A DNA stretch of 64,000 nucleotides from JAJFFW01 sp965263375 (lineage in GTDB: Bacteria; Pseudomonadota; Alphaproteobacteria; Caulobacterales; Parvularculaceae): assembly GCA_965263375.1 (NCBI GenBank), contig OZ253669.1:558001-622000 (forward strand), read 5' to 3'. The position numbers were made by a program, and so were the translations under genes. Shown here one piece after another: positions 1-9,147 of this stretch. The notes beneath the pieces are model-generated. The model saw nothing but the letters and a program-made list of their open reading frames with translations. It was not told where the DNA came from and made no database searches. Each line of letters opens with the position of its first letter. Position 1 is the first letter of the stretch.

Positions 1-602
1 TAAATCGCCCGCCGCGCTTTCATCGCGGCGTTGAGCGTTCCTTCATCTAGGTGGTCTAGTTCGCCCCCGACTGGTACGCCTTGGGATAATTTTGTAACCT
101 GTGCGGAAGACTTTTCCAATTGCTCTGTAAGATAATGCGCCGTTGTTTGGCCATCTACTGTGGCGGCAAGGGCAAGGACAACCTCTTGCACCTCCGGTCG
201 TTCTGCGCGCGCCGTCAGTCCAGCGATATTAAGATCATCGGGTCCGATGCCATCTAGCGGCGATAAAAGTCCGCCTAAAACATGATAGCGCCCGCGATGC
301 ACCCCTGCGCGCTCCATCGCCCAAAGATCTGCTACATCTTGCACAACGCATATAATCGCGGGATCGCGCTCGCTATTGCTGCAAATGGCGCATGGATCAA
401 TGGAATCCCAATTGCCGCACTCGCTGCAGGCTTTCACTTTTTCAGCAGCGTCTGAAAGCGCGAAGGCAAGGGGGCGCATCACCGGTTCTCGCTTTTTTAA
501 AAGATAAAGCGTAGCCCGTTTAGCTGACCGAGGGCCAAGCCCCGGCATTTTCGCGAGTAGGTCGATCACCCGTTGTAACTCAGGACCAATGGCGGCAGAC
601 AT
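1..602 (-). CDS. recR: Recombination mediator RecR (3' end at window edge)
   Basis: RecR acts with RecF and RecO to load RecA on gapped DNA. The translation begins MSAAIGPELQRVIDLLAKMP and continues with a GLGPRSAKRATLYLL helix-hairpin-helix, a four-cysteine zinc finger (CSECG...CAICS, about residues 57-72), a Toprim core (IICVVQDVADLWAMER) and the C-terminal PVGGELDHLDEGTL motif. Exactly 200 codons lie inside the window and the next begins TA, so a stop codon straddling the edge is likely and the usual length of about 200 residues fits. It is the last gene of a dnaX-ybaB-recR operon, 15 bases after ybaB. The ATG at 602 is the natural start, because it is the first Met before the conserved N-terminus. 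Confidence 0.95.
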   Translation of the reverse strand, partial: MSAAIGPELQRVIDLLAKMPGLGPRSAKRATLYLLKKREPVMRPLAFALSDAAEKVKACSECGNWDSIDPCAICSNSERDPAIICVVQDVADLWAMERAGVHRGRYHVLGGLLSPLDGIGPDDLNIAGLTARAERPEVQEVVLALAATVDGQTTAHYLTEQLEKSSAQVTKLSQGVPVGGELDHLDEGTLNAAMKARRAI

Positions 603-617
603 AAAACGTTAAGCTTT

Positions 618-944
618 CTAAAAGGGCAGTTTCATGCCAGGCGGAATAGGCAGCCCTTCGGTCAATTTCGCCATTTCCTCTTGAGACTGAGTTTCAAGCT
701 TGGCTTTTGCGTCATTGATCGCAGCCGCAATCAAGTCCTCTAAAACTTCCGCCTCGTCCTCTTTGATCAGGGCGCGTTCAATCGCAACGGCTTTAGCGAA
801 GCCTTTGCCGTTCAAAACGACTTTCACCATGCCGCCGCCTGCTTCCCCGGTGGCTTCCATATCTGCGATCCGTTCTTGGATCTCTTGCATCTTATTTTGA
901 AGGCCAGCGGCCTGTTTCATAATATCGCCCAGGTCTTTGATCAT
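618..944 (-). CDS. ybaB: YbaB/EbfC family nucleoid-associated protein
   Basis: This 108-residue protein belongs to the YbaB/EbfC family of small dimeric DNA-binding proteins. The N-terminal half is a charged helix (MIKDLGDIMKQAAGLQNKMQ), followed by the conserved glycine-rich strand region (GEAGGGMVKVVLNGKG) and a second helix rich in Glu and Lys. The C-terminus GLPIPPGMKLPF is typical of the family. The gene sits between dnaX and recR on the same strand, the usual bacterial arrangement, which links it to DNA metabolism. In other bacteria the family binds DNA without strong sequence specificity; the precise role is not fixed. Confidence 0.95.
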   Translation of the reverse strand: MIKDLGDIMKQAAGLQNKMQEIQERIADMEATGEAGGGMVKVVLNGKGFAKAVAIERALIKEDEAEVLEDLIAAAINDAKAKLETQSQEEMAKLTEGLPIPPGMKLPF

Positions 945-1034
945 CCCGTTTCTCCTGGCTTTAAACTGCTAACGTGTGTGGTCATCTTTGTTATGTCGGC
1001 GCTTTTAATGCTGCGTCAAGGCTGTGAGGCGCAC

Positions 1035-2882
1035 TTAAAAGTCTAACCCCTCATCTGATAATTCATCATAGAGCCCGCTTGCGCCATCATCTTCTTCCGG
1101 CGGCGCGGCATCATTGGTGATCGGGGTTGCATCTCGAATGGATTTGATTGTTGCTTTTGGAAACAGTTCCATCGCTTTTGCAACAATTGGCGCCGCCAAT
1201 ACTTCCGCGGTGCGAGAATCGCGCAGTGTCGCCGCGCCCTGTTTATTGGCGTTGACAGTGACAACCCAGTGGGCGCCGGTCCAGTCTTTGAGCGCTTTGG
1301 TCAGCCGTCCAGGCAAGTCGCTCGGCGCCCGCTCGTTAAGGCGCAGTTCTATTCGGCCTTGCTCAAAAGCAACAAGGTGAACATAGCTTTCAAGCTCGGC
1401 GCGCAGTTTGGAATCGCGCTTCGCGGCGACAAGGCGCACCACATCTTCAAAAGTCTGAAGGCGCGGGCTGGTCTGCATCGCGGTTTGCGGCGCCCGGGAA
1501 GGAATTGGGTTTGGGTTTTCTATAACCGCTTGCGCGGCGCCATTATTGGTTCTTGCGTAACTCGTGGGCCCTCCGCTGGGCTGTGGTGGCGCTGACCCTT
1601 GTTGTGACCCTGACTGTGATCCTGATTGTGATCTTGGGGCAGAAGTGCTTGGTGCGCCGCCTTTTAATGCACGTAAAGCTTCATCCGGTGTCGGAAGATC
1701 CGCTGCATAGCCAAGACGGATGATCGCCATTTCACCAGCCGCGATGGGGTCTGGCGCCGTTTGGGTTTCGCCATGCCCCTTCATCAGCAAAGACCAAGCG
1801 CGGGTTAGCGCGTTCATAGAAAGAGCTTCGGCCATTTCCAGCGCGCGCGCCGCATCCGCTTCACCAGCTGGGCCGTGGGCGGTGGCTTCAGGTCCAGCGG
1901 CTTTCACACGGGTCAACAGGTGCACGAGCTCTAATAAATCGCGCAAAATAACCGCTGGCTCAGCGCCGACATCATAAAGATTGCGAAAGGCGCTAAGCGC
2001 TTCTTTTAATTCTCCAGAAAGTAGCGTCTTTAAAAGGTCCCATATTTGACTACGGTCCGCCAGGCCAAGCATGGTGCGGATATCTTCCGCCCCAACAACC
2101 CCGCCAGTGTCGCCGGTCGCCCCTTGCTGCACGATAGCTTGGTCAAGGATCGATAATGCATCGCGTACGGATCCTTCCGCAGCGCGAGCAATCATGGCCA
2201 TGCCCTCTTCGTCGACTTTTGCGCCTTCTTTTTCAGCAATGGAATTTAAATGTGCCGTTAAGACCGCTGGTTCAATCCGCCGTAAATCAAAGCGTTGGCA
2301 GCGGGAAAGAACGGTCACGGGTACTTTACGAATCTCTGTCGTCGCAAAAATAAACTTCACATGGGGCGGCGGCTCTTCCAAAGTTTTTAGCAAGGCGTTA
2401 AACGCCTGGGTCGACAGCATGTGAACTTCGTCGATAATATAGACTTTATACCGCGCCTCTACAGGTCCATAGCGCACGCCATCAATCAGCTCACGGATGT
2501 CATTGACCCCTGTGCGCGAGGCGGCGTCCATTTCTAAAATGTCAGGGTGACTGCTTTCTGCGATGGCGCTGCAATGAGCCCCGAGGGCAGGCATATCTAT
2601 TTGAGGGCCATGATCTTCGCCCTCATGATCTGGCGCGACGTAATTTAGCGCGCGGGCCAGGATCCGGGCTGTGGTCGTTTTCCCCACCCCGCGCACGCCG
2701 GTTAAAATATACGCGTGGGCGATGCGGTCAGCGGAAAAAGCATTGCGCAATGTTTTGACCATGGCCTCATGGCCGATCAGATCATCAAAACTTTGCGGTC
2801 GGTATTTACGCGCCAAGACTTGATAGGCGGCGTTATCCGATTGGTTTTCCGTATCTGGAGGTAAGAGAGAGGCGTCACTCAT
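1035..2882 (-). CDS. dnaX: DNA polymerase III subunits gamma/tau
   Basis: DnaX is the clamp-loader ATPase of the replicative polymerase. The N-terminal AAA+ module has a Walker A loop (GVRGVGKTTTAR), a Walker B motif (IIDEVHML), the sensor region FIFATTEIRKVP and the SRC motif (LSRCQRFDLRR). The region that is a four-cysteine zinc site in many DnaX proteins keeps only one Cys here (GAHCSAIAESSHPD), which I believe is common in alphaproteobacteria. A Gly/Ser/Gln-rich linker at about residues 420-470 precedes the tau C-terminal domain. I chose the ATG at 2882, giving 615 residues; an in-frame GTG at 2909 would add nine. Neither has a strong ribosome-binding site. ybaB and recR follow. Confidence 0.93.
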   Translation of the reverse strand: MSDASLLPPDTENQSDNAAYQVLARKYRPQSFDDLIGHEAMVKTLRNAFSADRIAHAYILTGVRGVGKTTTARILARALNYVAPDHEGEDHGPQIDMPALGAHCSAIAESSHPDILEMDAASRTGVNDIRELIDGVRYGPVEARYKVYIIDEVHMLSTQAFNALLKTLEEPPPHVKFIFATTEIRKVPVTVLSRCQRFDLRRIEPAVLTAHLNSIAEKEGAKVDEEGMAMIARAAEGSVRDALSILDQAIVQQGATGDTGGVVGAEDIRTMLGLADRSQIWDLLKTLLSGELKEALSAFRNLYDVGAEPAVILRDLLELVHLLTRVKAAGPEATAHGPAGEADAARALEMAEALSMNALTRAWSLLMKGHGETQTAPDPIAAGEMAIIRLGYAADLPTPDEALRALKGGAPSTSAPRSQSGSQSGSQQGSAPPQPSGGPTSYARTNNGAAQAVIENPNPIPSRAPQTAMQTSPRLQTFEDVVRLVAAKRDSKLRAELESYVHLVAFEQGRIELRLNERAPSDLPGRLTKALKDWTGAHWVVTVNANKQGAATLRDSRTAEVLAAPIVAKAMELFPKATIKSIRDATPITNDAAPPEEDDGASGLYDELSDEGLDF

Positions 2883-2979
2883 AAGGCCCAGTATGCGCGC
2901 GTGGCGCACTATTCAGCAAGTAAGAATTCGTATTATTGGCGGCAATTAAATGTTGAGCAACACTGTAAAAAGACAAGAA

Positions 2980-3075
2980 GCGGAAGACTGAACGACCCGA
3001 ACAAAACTCGTTACGGCTGCTTCCTTCCGGACCTGACCGGGTTGGCGAGGGGTCCGTCCGCCAGCCTTCCAAGAG
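2980..3075 (-). ncRNA. ffs: SRP RNA (4.5S RNA)
   Basis: The minus strand reads GGTCAGGTCCGGAAGGAAGC at about 3040-3017, the universally conserved domain IV tetraloop hairpin of bacterial signal recognition particle RNA. It is flanked by arms that pair: GGAAGGC near 3070-3064 with CTTCC near 2986-2982. The RNA binds Ffh (SRP54) and targets nascent membrane proteins to the membrane. It lies just upstream of dnaX on the same strand, a common alphaproteobacterial position. The ends are set from the closing stem and are approximate. Confidence 0.93.
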
Positions 3076-3199
3076 TGTATATCGTTGCAAAGCGCATTGA
3101 ATGCAAGTCCTGTTCACCTTCCAACAACAAGCTGTGTTGAAGCTTTGCAAGCAGGGCGCGCTCATATAAAGCTTTGGTTGATAGACAAGGAGGCGACAA

Positions 3200-4168
3200 T
3201 TGACGGACCAGGGAACGTATGCGCAGCCGCGCGCAGAGTTTGCGGCAAACCCATATTCCCTTGCCAATCCTTGCTTTTTTGCTGCTGAGCCGTTGCAACG
3301 AATTTCGGTTGAAACGATGGAGCCAGGATGGGCGCGTGCGCGCCTGGCTGATCCGGGATCGATGGTAATCCCCTTGTTTGATGGCGGCCCATTGATGCGG
3401 GATGGGGAAGCCGTATTTTTATCCGCTTCGGCGATGCCCGAATTTGGCGCTGATGCCGCTTGGGTGTTTTTAGGGCTGTCGAAAAAAGGAACCGCCTATT
3501 TTGCTGTAGACGCGACGCGGGATGCGGGCCCGGAAGCGGCGCCATTTAGTGATATGGGCGCCTATATCCCGCTTCGCGAAGCGGCTGGCGCCCTGGATCC
3601 GGATGACCTTGCGATAATCGGCCAGGGGCGGTGGTTTCTTGATTGGCATCGACGCCACAGATTTTGCGCGGCATGCGGGTCTGAAACAGAGGCAGCCAAG
3701 GGCGGCGCTAAACGGCAGTGTCCAAATTGCGGGGCAGAGCATTTTCCACGAACTGACCCTGTGGCTATTGTATTGGCGACACATGAAGATGCCTGCCTGT
3801 TAGGGCGCGGGGTGAATTTTCCACCTGGCATGTTCTCAGCTCTTGCGGGGTTTGTTGAGGGCGGTGAAACGCCGGAGCAATGCGCGCGCCGCGAGCTATT
3901 GGAAGAAGCAGGTGTTGAGCTGACTGCGATGCGCTATTTGTTCAGTCAGCCTTGGCCGTTCCCGTCATCTATGATGATGGGCTATATCGCCGCCGCTCGC
4001 GGGCGTGACCTGACGCTCGATGAAGAAGAAATCGCTGAAGCGCGCTGGGTTGATCGTCGTGAGGTCCAGCACATTTTAGAGACTGGCGGCAGTGAAGCGC
4101 TGCAATTACCGCCACGTTTTACGATAGCGCGCCAATTGATTGAGCATTGGGCGCGCGAAGGGTTTTAG
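3200..4168 (+). CDS. nudC: NAD(+) diphosphatase NudC (NAD-decapping Nudix hydrolase)
   Basis: NudC cleaves NAD(H) to NMN(H) and AMP and removes NAD caps from RNA in other bacteria. In these 322 residues I see a four-cysteine zinc ribbon (FCAACG...QCPNCG, about residues 150-175), a complete Nudix box (GFVEGGETPEQCARRELLEE followed by AGV) and the NudC-specific SQPWPFPSSMM motif just after it. The start is TTG at 3200, chosen because a perfect AAGGAGG ribosome-binding site at 3187-3193 lies six bases upstream; no ATG is placed well. The gene converges on pheA, with 24 bases between the two stops. Confidence 0.95.
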   Translation: MTDQGTYAQPRAEFAANPYSLANPCFFAAEPLQRISVETMEPGWARARLADPGSMVIPLFDGGPLMRDGEAVFLSASAMPEFGADAAWVFLGLSKKGTAYFAVDATRDAGPEAAPFSDMGAYIPLREAAGALDPDDLAIIGQGRWFLDWHRRHRFCAACGSETEAAKGGAKRQCPNCGAEHFPRTDPVAIVLATHEDACLLGRGVNFPPGMFSALAGFVEGGETPEQCARRELLEEAGVELTAMRYLFSQPWPFPSSMMMGYIAAARGRDLTLDEEEIAEARWVDRREVQHILETGGSEALQLPPRFTIARQLIEHWAREGF

Positions 4169-4192
4169 CGTTCTCCAGTTACCGACCACTTT

Positions 4193-5071
4193 TTACCGTT
4201 CTCTTGCCGACTTATAAACCCCAAGTATTTGCAGCTTGGCGCTGAAGAAACTTAGCTCTTCCAGGGCGCGCGCCATGGCCGCTTCTTGTGGGTGCCCTTC
4301 TGCATCGACATAGAACATGGTGGCGCTGAATGAGCCATCAAGCTGGTAGCTCTCAAGTTTCCATAGATTGATGCCGTTCGTTGCAAATCCGCCAAGGGCT
4401 TTGTAAAGCGCCGCGGGAATGTTGCGCACCTGGAAAACAAAGCTCGTGACAACCGGGCCATCATCAATGGAGGCGTCCATCGGTTCGCGGGCCATCTGGA
4501 TAAAACGTGTGGTGTTATGGCCGGCGTCTTCAATGTTGGGTTTGATAATTTCAAGGTCGTAAATCTCAGCCGCTCTGACGGACGCGATCGCGCCTTCTGA
4601 TCGCTTGCCGCTATCTTTTAAGCGTTTTGCAGCGCCAGCGGTATCACCGGCCGTTTCGGCTTTCAATCCAAGGGATTTGATGGATTGGGTGCATTGGTTT
4701 AGGGCCATGCCGTGGCTGCGCACCACTTCAAGTTCATCAAGGCTGACCCCTTTTAGGCCGATCAACTGGTGGTGGATCGGTAAGAAGTGCTCAGCGATGA
4801 TATGCAGCTCAGACATAGGAAGAAGGTGGTGTAGATCGCCGACCCGCCCAGCCAGAGAGTTTTCGATGGGCAACATGGCGCGATCAGCCTTGCCTTCGAA
4901 CACAGCCTCCAACACATCTTCAAATGCGCCATAAGGTGCTGGCTGAAAGTCAGGGGCGAATTCCATACAAGCGATTTCGGAATAGGCGCCAGGTTCCCCT
5001 TGAAAGGCGATGGTGGGTTTTCCGCTGGGCTTTGTCATGCGAATTCTCGTTCCTTTAGGGCCTTTTCGCAT
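4193..5071 (-). CDS. pheA: Prephenate dehydratase
   Basis: The enzyme converts prephenate to phenylpyruvate in phenylalanine synthesis. The N-terminal catalytic domain (about residues 15-205) starts IAFQGEPGAYSEIA and contains the substrate loop PIENSLAGRVGD and the catalytic signature NTTRFI. A C-terminal ACT domain follows (SFVFQVRNIPAALYKALGGF and ...KLESYQLDGSF), which usually gives feedback inhibition by phenylalanine. There is no chorismate mutase domain, so this is the monofunctional form typical of alphaproteobacteria. An internal ATG at 5038 (MTKPSGKPTIAF) is an equally good start and would remove 11 residues. Confidence 0.94.
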   Translation of the reverse strand: MRKGPKGTRIRMTKPSGKPTIAFQGEPGAYSEIACMEFAPDFQPAPYGAFEDVLEAVFEGKADRAMLPIENSLAGRVGDLHHLLPMSELHIIAEHFLPIHHQLIGLKGVSLDELEVVRSHGMALNQCTQSIKSLGLKAETAGDTAGAAKRLKDSGKRSEGAIASVRAAEIYDLEIIKPNIEDAGHNTTRFIQMAREPMDASIDDGPVVTSFVFQVRNIPAALYKALGGFATNGINLWKLESYQLDGSFSATMFYVDAEGHPQEAAMARALEELSFFSAKLQILGVYKSARER

Positions 5072-5392
5072 TCGCTCTGTATTGGAGCGTTGAGGCCTTG
5101 TTTATCGTTGTTCTGCGGTCTTATGGGGGCTGTTCGCTATTGTCTATGCCTGTGATCGTTCTGAAACGCCCATAAGAATGGCGGCTGTACATGAATTTTC
5201 AATAAAATCAATGAGATATCTTGTTAAGGCCGTGCCGATCTTTGTCACATTTCCGCGCCGAAAAGCCGCGGCGCAGCGCGCAATCGCGCCATTGCCTCAA
5301 GGCGGCGACATGGATATGTCTTACCGACAAAATGCCCAGCAATGTTCTGTGTGTCCATTCTTGGCGCGTTTAAAGGAATTAAGGCGAGATTT

Positions 5393-6019
5393 ATGAAAGA
5401 CCCTCTTTACAGCAACAAAGTAGCGGCTGCGATCCTGACGTCTTTACTTTTGTTTTTTGGTTTGCCCCAATTGGCGAATGCTATCCTCGGCGGTGGCGGT
5501 CATCACGGCGGTGGTCATGGCGAAGAATTGCACCTTGCCTACCCGATTGAATTTGAAACCGGTCCAGCTGGCGGCGCAGAAAAGAAAGAGGTTGTTGACC
5601 TTGGCACCTTGCTAGCGTCTGCTAAGCCTGATGTTGGGGCGCGTAAGGCGGCTTTGTGTAAATCTTGCCACACATTTGAAGAGGGCGGCGCCAACCTTGC
5701 TGGCCCTAATCTATGGGATATTGTGAACCGCGAAGTCGCTGCGGTTGATGGTTTTGGGTATTCTTCTGCTTTGAAAGAGTTTGGCGGCGTTTGGTCATAT
5801 GACCGTCTGGACCAATATCTTAAAAATTCACAAGCCTATGTCCCGGGGACGGCGATGGTTCAACGTTTCGCGAAAGATGCGGCGCGTGCTGATATTGTCG
5901 CCTATTTAGGGACGCTTTCAGCAAACCCAGCGCCGTTCCCAGCGCCAGCTGCAGGTGGTGAAGAGGAAAGCGCTGAGGCTGATGCGCACAGTGAAGAGGA
6001 TCATGGCGGCGCACACTAA
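5393..6019 (+). CDS. cycM: Membrane-anchored cytochrome c, CycM-like
   Basis: This is a class I c-type cytochrome held in the inner membrane by an uncleaved N-terminal helix, the CycM/c552 design of alphaproteobacteria that carries electrons from the bc1 complex to oxidases. After MKDPLYSNK comes a single hydrophobic segment (AAAILTSLLLFFGL), a Gly/His-rich linker (GGGGHHGGGHGE) and the heme domain with CKSCH. The distal Met ligand is probably in GTAMVQRF. The tail is acidic and His-rich (EEESAEADAHSEEDHGGAH), which is unusual and may bind metal. I placed the start at the ATG at 5393 rather than the upstream in-frame Met at 5342, because an AAGG lies about ten bases before it and homologues begin at this point. 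A strong terminator follows. Confidence 0.88.
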   Translation: MKDPLYSNKVAAAILTSLLLFFGLPQLANAILGGGGHHGGGHGEELHLAYPIEFETGPAGGAEKKEVVDLGTLLASAKPDVGARKAALCKSCHTFEEGGANLAGPNLWDIVNREVAAVDGFGYSSALKEFGGVWSYDRLDQYLKNSQAYVPGTAMVQRFAKDAARADIVAYLGTLSANPAPFPAPAAGGEEESAEADAHSEEDHGGAH

Positions 6020-6052
6020 AGCGTTTGCAATAGATAATTTTTAAACAGATTT

Positions 6053-6088
6053 AAACGGCGTGTCTTTTGCTAAGACGCGCCGTTTTTT
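6053..6088 (+). terminator. Rho-independent terminator after cycM
   Basis: A 14-bp stem (AAACGGCGTGTCTT paired with AAGACGCGCCGTTT, one G-U pair) with a five-base loop runs into TTTTTT. It lies about 35 bases after the cytochrome stop codon. Confidence 0.9.
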
Positions 6089-6316
6089 GTGTAGGGTTTT
6101 AAGGCGTGCTTTAAACTGTTGCGGCGTTTAATGGTCGATTTGAAAGAGACCGGGTCTCAGGTAGAATTAAAAATTATTCGCCCACCTTCTATCAGTCGGG
6201 TTGCACCGGTTAAGCCAATTCATGTGTCGGCCATCGGGCAGGCCTTATTAAACGTCACACGATTGATGGTTCTTTGGGCGGCAATAGGATGGGCAAACGC
6301 TCGGTGAGAAGCTCGC

Positions 6317-6826
6317 TCACGCTGCGCTTAGTTTTTGTAAAATCGGCGATGTGCTCGGCCGGGTCCTTTTGGGTGTGTATAGCCCTGATGCGGCGAGAAC
6401 TTCCGCCCCTAGCATGGGGGCATTCCGCTTAAAAAGCGTTTTGCCGTTTTCGTCGACATATAGAACGACAAACCCTTGACGGGCATCCATTGCAAACCGC
6501 AACAGTGAAGCGTCAAGCCAGGGTAAAGCAGCGCCATTTCGGTAAGGCGTTTCGTCTCCATATAGTTCCATAACCGAAATGTCTTCACGAATTAAAGTCG
6601 CTAGGGCCGGCTTTAAAAGGCGCCGCTGTAAGTTACACGCTGCGTGTCCGCGCGAAGGCCCGATAATGAACATTGTTTTACGAGGCGTGAAGTGTTGTTC
6701 ATTCAGCCCTGGTTCACCTGAACTGCCATCCGCCAGGGCGCTTAAATCCACAGGATGGCGCGACGCCAGAACTGTAAAAGTTCCGAGCAGCACGCAGGAG
6801 AGAATTATAAGTAAAGATAATCCCAT
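6317..6826 (-). CDS. Uncharacterised exported protein, possibly DUF4174-like
   Basis: This 169-residue protein has an N-terminal hydrophobic segment (MGLSLLIILSCVLLGTFTVL) that could be a signal peptide or anchor. The globular part has a thioredoxin-like pattern of strands (MFIIGPSRGHAACNLQRRLL, then ISVMELYGDE, then GFVVLYVDENGKTLFKRN). This reminds me of DUF4174 proteins, which have a similar R-D...LIGKDG layout, but I cannot confirm the family. There is no CxxC, so thiol redox chemistry is unlikely. It is transcribed away from purA and convergent with cycM, and has no evident operon partner. Confidence 0.6.
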   Translation of the reverse strand: MGLSLLIILSCVLLGTFTVLASRHPVDLSALADGSSGEPGLNEQHFTPRKTMFIIGPSRGHAACNLQRRLLKPALATLIREDISVMELYGDETPYRNGAALPWLDASLLRFAMDARQGFVVLYVDENGKTLFKRNAPMLGAEVLAASGLYTPKRTRPSTSPILQKLSAA

Positions 6827-7199
6827 TGGGTTATTGGTACCTATTTACCCTTGCCAGTGGGTTAAGCAGATTGGGCATGTGGTTAATGCCCGGTAAACGG
6901 CTTGTGGCGGTTTGTTTCGCGCTCTGCTGCTCCCTCGCTAAAAAAAGCGCCTTACGCAAAACGAATCAGATGTAACAACGAAACCATCAAAATAAGTGTT
7001 AACAAATGGTTAATAAACTGTGTTGATCTGAGGCGCCTAGCTATTGTTCCTCGTTTGGGGAAAACAAAAGCAAATTCTTGATGCGCCCCTTTGCGGCTGT
7101 GGAAAAATGGAGGAGGCCTTTGCGTTTTCAGCGTGGCGGGGGTATTGAGGGCGGTCGTCGCGCGCTTGGTTTGGTCGGCGAAAATTTACGGAGAATTCT
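6827..7199. other. Intergenic region upstream of purA
   Basis: This 373-base gap separates the divergent exported-protein gene and purA. The 6970-7020 part is AT-rich (GTTAACAAATGGTTAATAAA) and could hold promoters for either gene. I see no clear -35/-10 pair, terminator or riboswitch. Short open frames here have no coding character. Confidence 0.5.
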
Positions 7200-8492
7200 A
7201 TGACAGATGTCGCAGTGATTGGCGGCCAATGGGGCGATGAGGGCAAGGGCAAAATTGTTGATTGGCTTTCAGCGCGTGCAGATGTGGTGGTTCGTTTTCA
7301 GGGCGGGCACAATGCGGGCCATACGCTGGTGATTGACGGCGCTGTTTATAAGCTCTCTTTGTTGCCATCTGGCGTGGTGCGCCCAGGCTGTCTTGGGGTG
7401 ATCGGTTCAGGTGTTGTTGTGGACCCATTCGCCCTTTTTGAAGAAATTGAGCGTGTTGAAGGAGATGGCGTAAAGATTACGCCAGAAAATCTTGCAATTG
7501 CTGAAAACGCGACCTTAATCCTGCCAGTTCATCAAGAGCTCGACCAGATGCGTGAAAGCGCCAATAAAGGCGTTAAGATCGGGACAACCAAGCGCGGTAT
7601 TGGGCCCGCTTATGAGGACCGTGCGGGGCGCCGTGCTTTGCGCGTTTGCGACCTTCTGCAGGCGGATGGCCTGGATGCTAAAATCGAAAATCTTTTAACC
7701 CACCACAATGCGCTGCGGCGTGGTCATGGCGCTGAAGAAGCGGACGGCGCCGAGTTGGCCAAGCGGTTGCGTGAAATTGCACCGCGCATCGCCCCGTTCG
7801 TTCAGCCGGTTTGGCGCCTTCTGCATGATGTGCGCAAACAGGGAAAGCGCATCTTGTTTGAGGGCGCGCAGGGCGCGCTATTAGATGTTGATCATGGTAC
7901 GTACCCTTATGTGACATCGTCCAACACGGTTGCGGGGCATGCGGCGACTGGTTCTGGTCTTGGCCCGCAAGCGGTCGGTTATGTGTTGGGGATTGTAAAG
8001 GCGTATACAACGCGCGTTGGCGAGGGGCCTTTCCCAACGGAGCTTCATGACGAAATTGGTCAGCGCCTTGGTGAGCGCGGGCATGAATTTGGGGTCGTAA
8101 CCGGCCGTAAGCGGCGCTGTGGGTGGTTCGACGCATGTCTTGTTCGTCAAACGATGAAGATTGCTGGCGTTGATGGCATTGCGCTCACAAAGCTTGATGT
8201 GCTGGACGGGTTTGAGGCGCTGAATGTTTGCACCGGTTATGAAATAAATGGCGAGACATATGACTACTTGCCGTCAGAGCCTTTGCTGCAAGCCGCGGCG
8301 CGCCCTGTCTATGAAACCGTTGAGGGGTGGTCAGCCTCAACAGAAGGCGCGCGCTCCTGGGCTGACTTGCCAGCGGAGGCCGTGAAATACGTCCGCCGGG
8401 TGGAGGAGTTGATTGAAACGCCGGTTGCGTTGTTATCCACCAGCCCTGAGCGTGAAGACGTCATCTTAATGCGTGATCCGTTTCAATCATAG
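7200..8492 (+). CDS. purA: Adenylosuccinate synthetase
   Basis: PurA joins IMP and aspartate using GTP, the first committed step to AMP. The 430-residue length matches the family. The N-terminal signature GGQWGDEGKGKIVDWL carries the catalytic Asp and P-loop, followed by RFQGGHNAGHT with the catalytic His. Also visible are GTTKRGIGPAYEDRAGRRALR, the G(A)QGALLDVDHGTYPYVTSS motif and the GRKRRCGWFD signature. A modest purine-rich stretch (GGAGAA) precedes the ATG. The gene appears monocistronic; purH lies far away at 41968. Confidence 0.97.
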   Translation: MTDVAVIGGQWGDEGKGKIVDWLSARADVVVRFQGGHNAGHTLVIDGAVYKLSLLPSGVVRPGCLGVIGSGVVVDPFALFEEIERVEGDGVKITPENLAIAENATLILPVHQELDQMRESANKGVKIGTTKRGIGPAYEDRAGRRALRVCDLLQADGLDAKIENLLTHHNALRRGHGAEEADGAELAKRLREIAPRIAPFVQPVWRLLHDVRKQGKRILFEGAQGALLDVDHGTYPYVTSSNTVAGHAATGSGLGPQAVGYVLGIVKAYTTRVGEGPFPTELHDEIGQRLGERGHEFGVVTGRKRRCGWFDACLVRQTMKIAGVDGIALTKLDVLDGFEALNVCTGYEINGETYDYLPSEPLLQAAARPVYETVEGWSASTEGARSWADLPAEAVKYVRRVEELIETPVALLSTSPEREDVILMRDPFQS

Positions 8493-8604
8493 TTGGTGTG
8501 GATCACTCTTCTTTCACGCAAATGTGACGCTTAGCGGGCTGTCGGCGAGCGTTGCATCGGCTAAGGTTTTAGTGATGTTACTTTAGCCGCGCGGAGGGTG
8601 TTTT

Positions 8605-9147
8605 ATGTTGCGCAAGAAAAAGATGGCGCGTGCTGATTTTATAAAGGATGCCGTATTTTGGGGCATCTTGGTCATTGGTCTAGCCGCATTTTTCTTTGTG
8701 GGCCGCCCGGCGCCGTTTGGCGCTATTAAAGCCTATGCGCAAGAGGAGCCTTCCAAAGAACAGGCTCTGTCGCCAAAGGTAATCGCCGCAACCTTTTCAT
8801 CCGCCTGGTGTTCATCGTGTAAGGTTTTAGAGCCGCGACTAGATGCGGTCGCTAAAGCAGTAACGCAAGAGCCTATTTCTTTTTTATCATTGGATTTCAC
8901 CTTTGGTCAGCGTCAGGAGCATAAAAATCTTGCGCAAGAAAATGGGTTTTTGGCCGCCTATGAGCAGTACAAAGGCGGAACCGGTTTTGCGTTGCTGTTG
9001 GATGCAAGGTCGGGCGCTGTTATTGATGTGCTGACGAAAAGCCATTCGAAAAACGCGATGCGCGCCGCCCTTCATCGTGCGATTGCTTGGGCGGATAGGT
9101 CACACAGTGAAGACACCGATAAGGCGCATGCGGAAAAGCCGCTTTAA
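8605..9147 (+). CDS. Membrane-tethered or exported thioredoxin-fold protein
   Basis: A 180-residue protein with an N-terminal hydrophobic segment (AVFWGILVIGLAAFFFVG) followed by an AYAQE sequence that could be a signal-peptidase site. The thioredoxin domain starts near residue 55 and holds the redox motif SAWCSSCKVLEPRL at about residues 67-80. CSSC is unusual beside the classic CGPC or CxYC. It probably acts on periplasmic thiols, either as a reductant or in cytochrome or disulfide maintenance; the substrate is unknown. The start at 8605 has GGAGG eight bases upstream (8592-8596). Confidence 0.75.
   Translation: MLRKKKMARADFIKDAVFWGILVIGLAAFFFVGRPAPFGAIKAYAQEEPSKEQALSPKVIAATFSSAWCSSCKVLEPRLDAVAKAVTQEPISFLSLDFTFGQRQEHKNLAQENGFLAAYEQYKGGTGFALLLDARSGAVIDVLTKSHSKNAMRAALHRAIAWADRSHSEDTDKAHAEKPL

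Noticed and set aside
2875..3298. Minus-strand ORFs across the dnaX-nudC intergenic region
   Set aside because: They run through the SRP RNA and the nudC start and have no family; they are chance frames.
5178..5396. 72-residue ORF upstream of cycM
   Set aside because: It overlaps the cytochrome start, has no ribosome-binding site and no recognisable family; the region looks like a promoter and leader.
6119..6307. 62-residue plus-strand ORF after the cycM terminator
   Set aside because: No ribosome-binding site or family; the sequence looks like untranslated DNA.
7678..8150. 152- and 89-residue antisense ORFs inside purA
   Set aside because: They are shadows of the purA coding frame.
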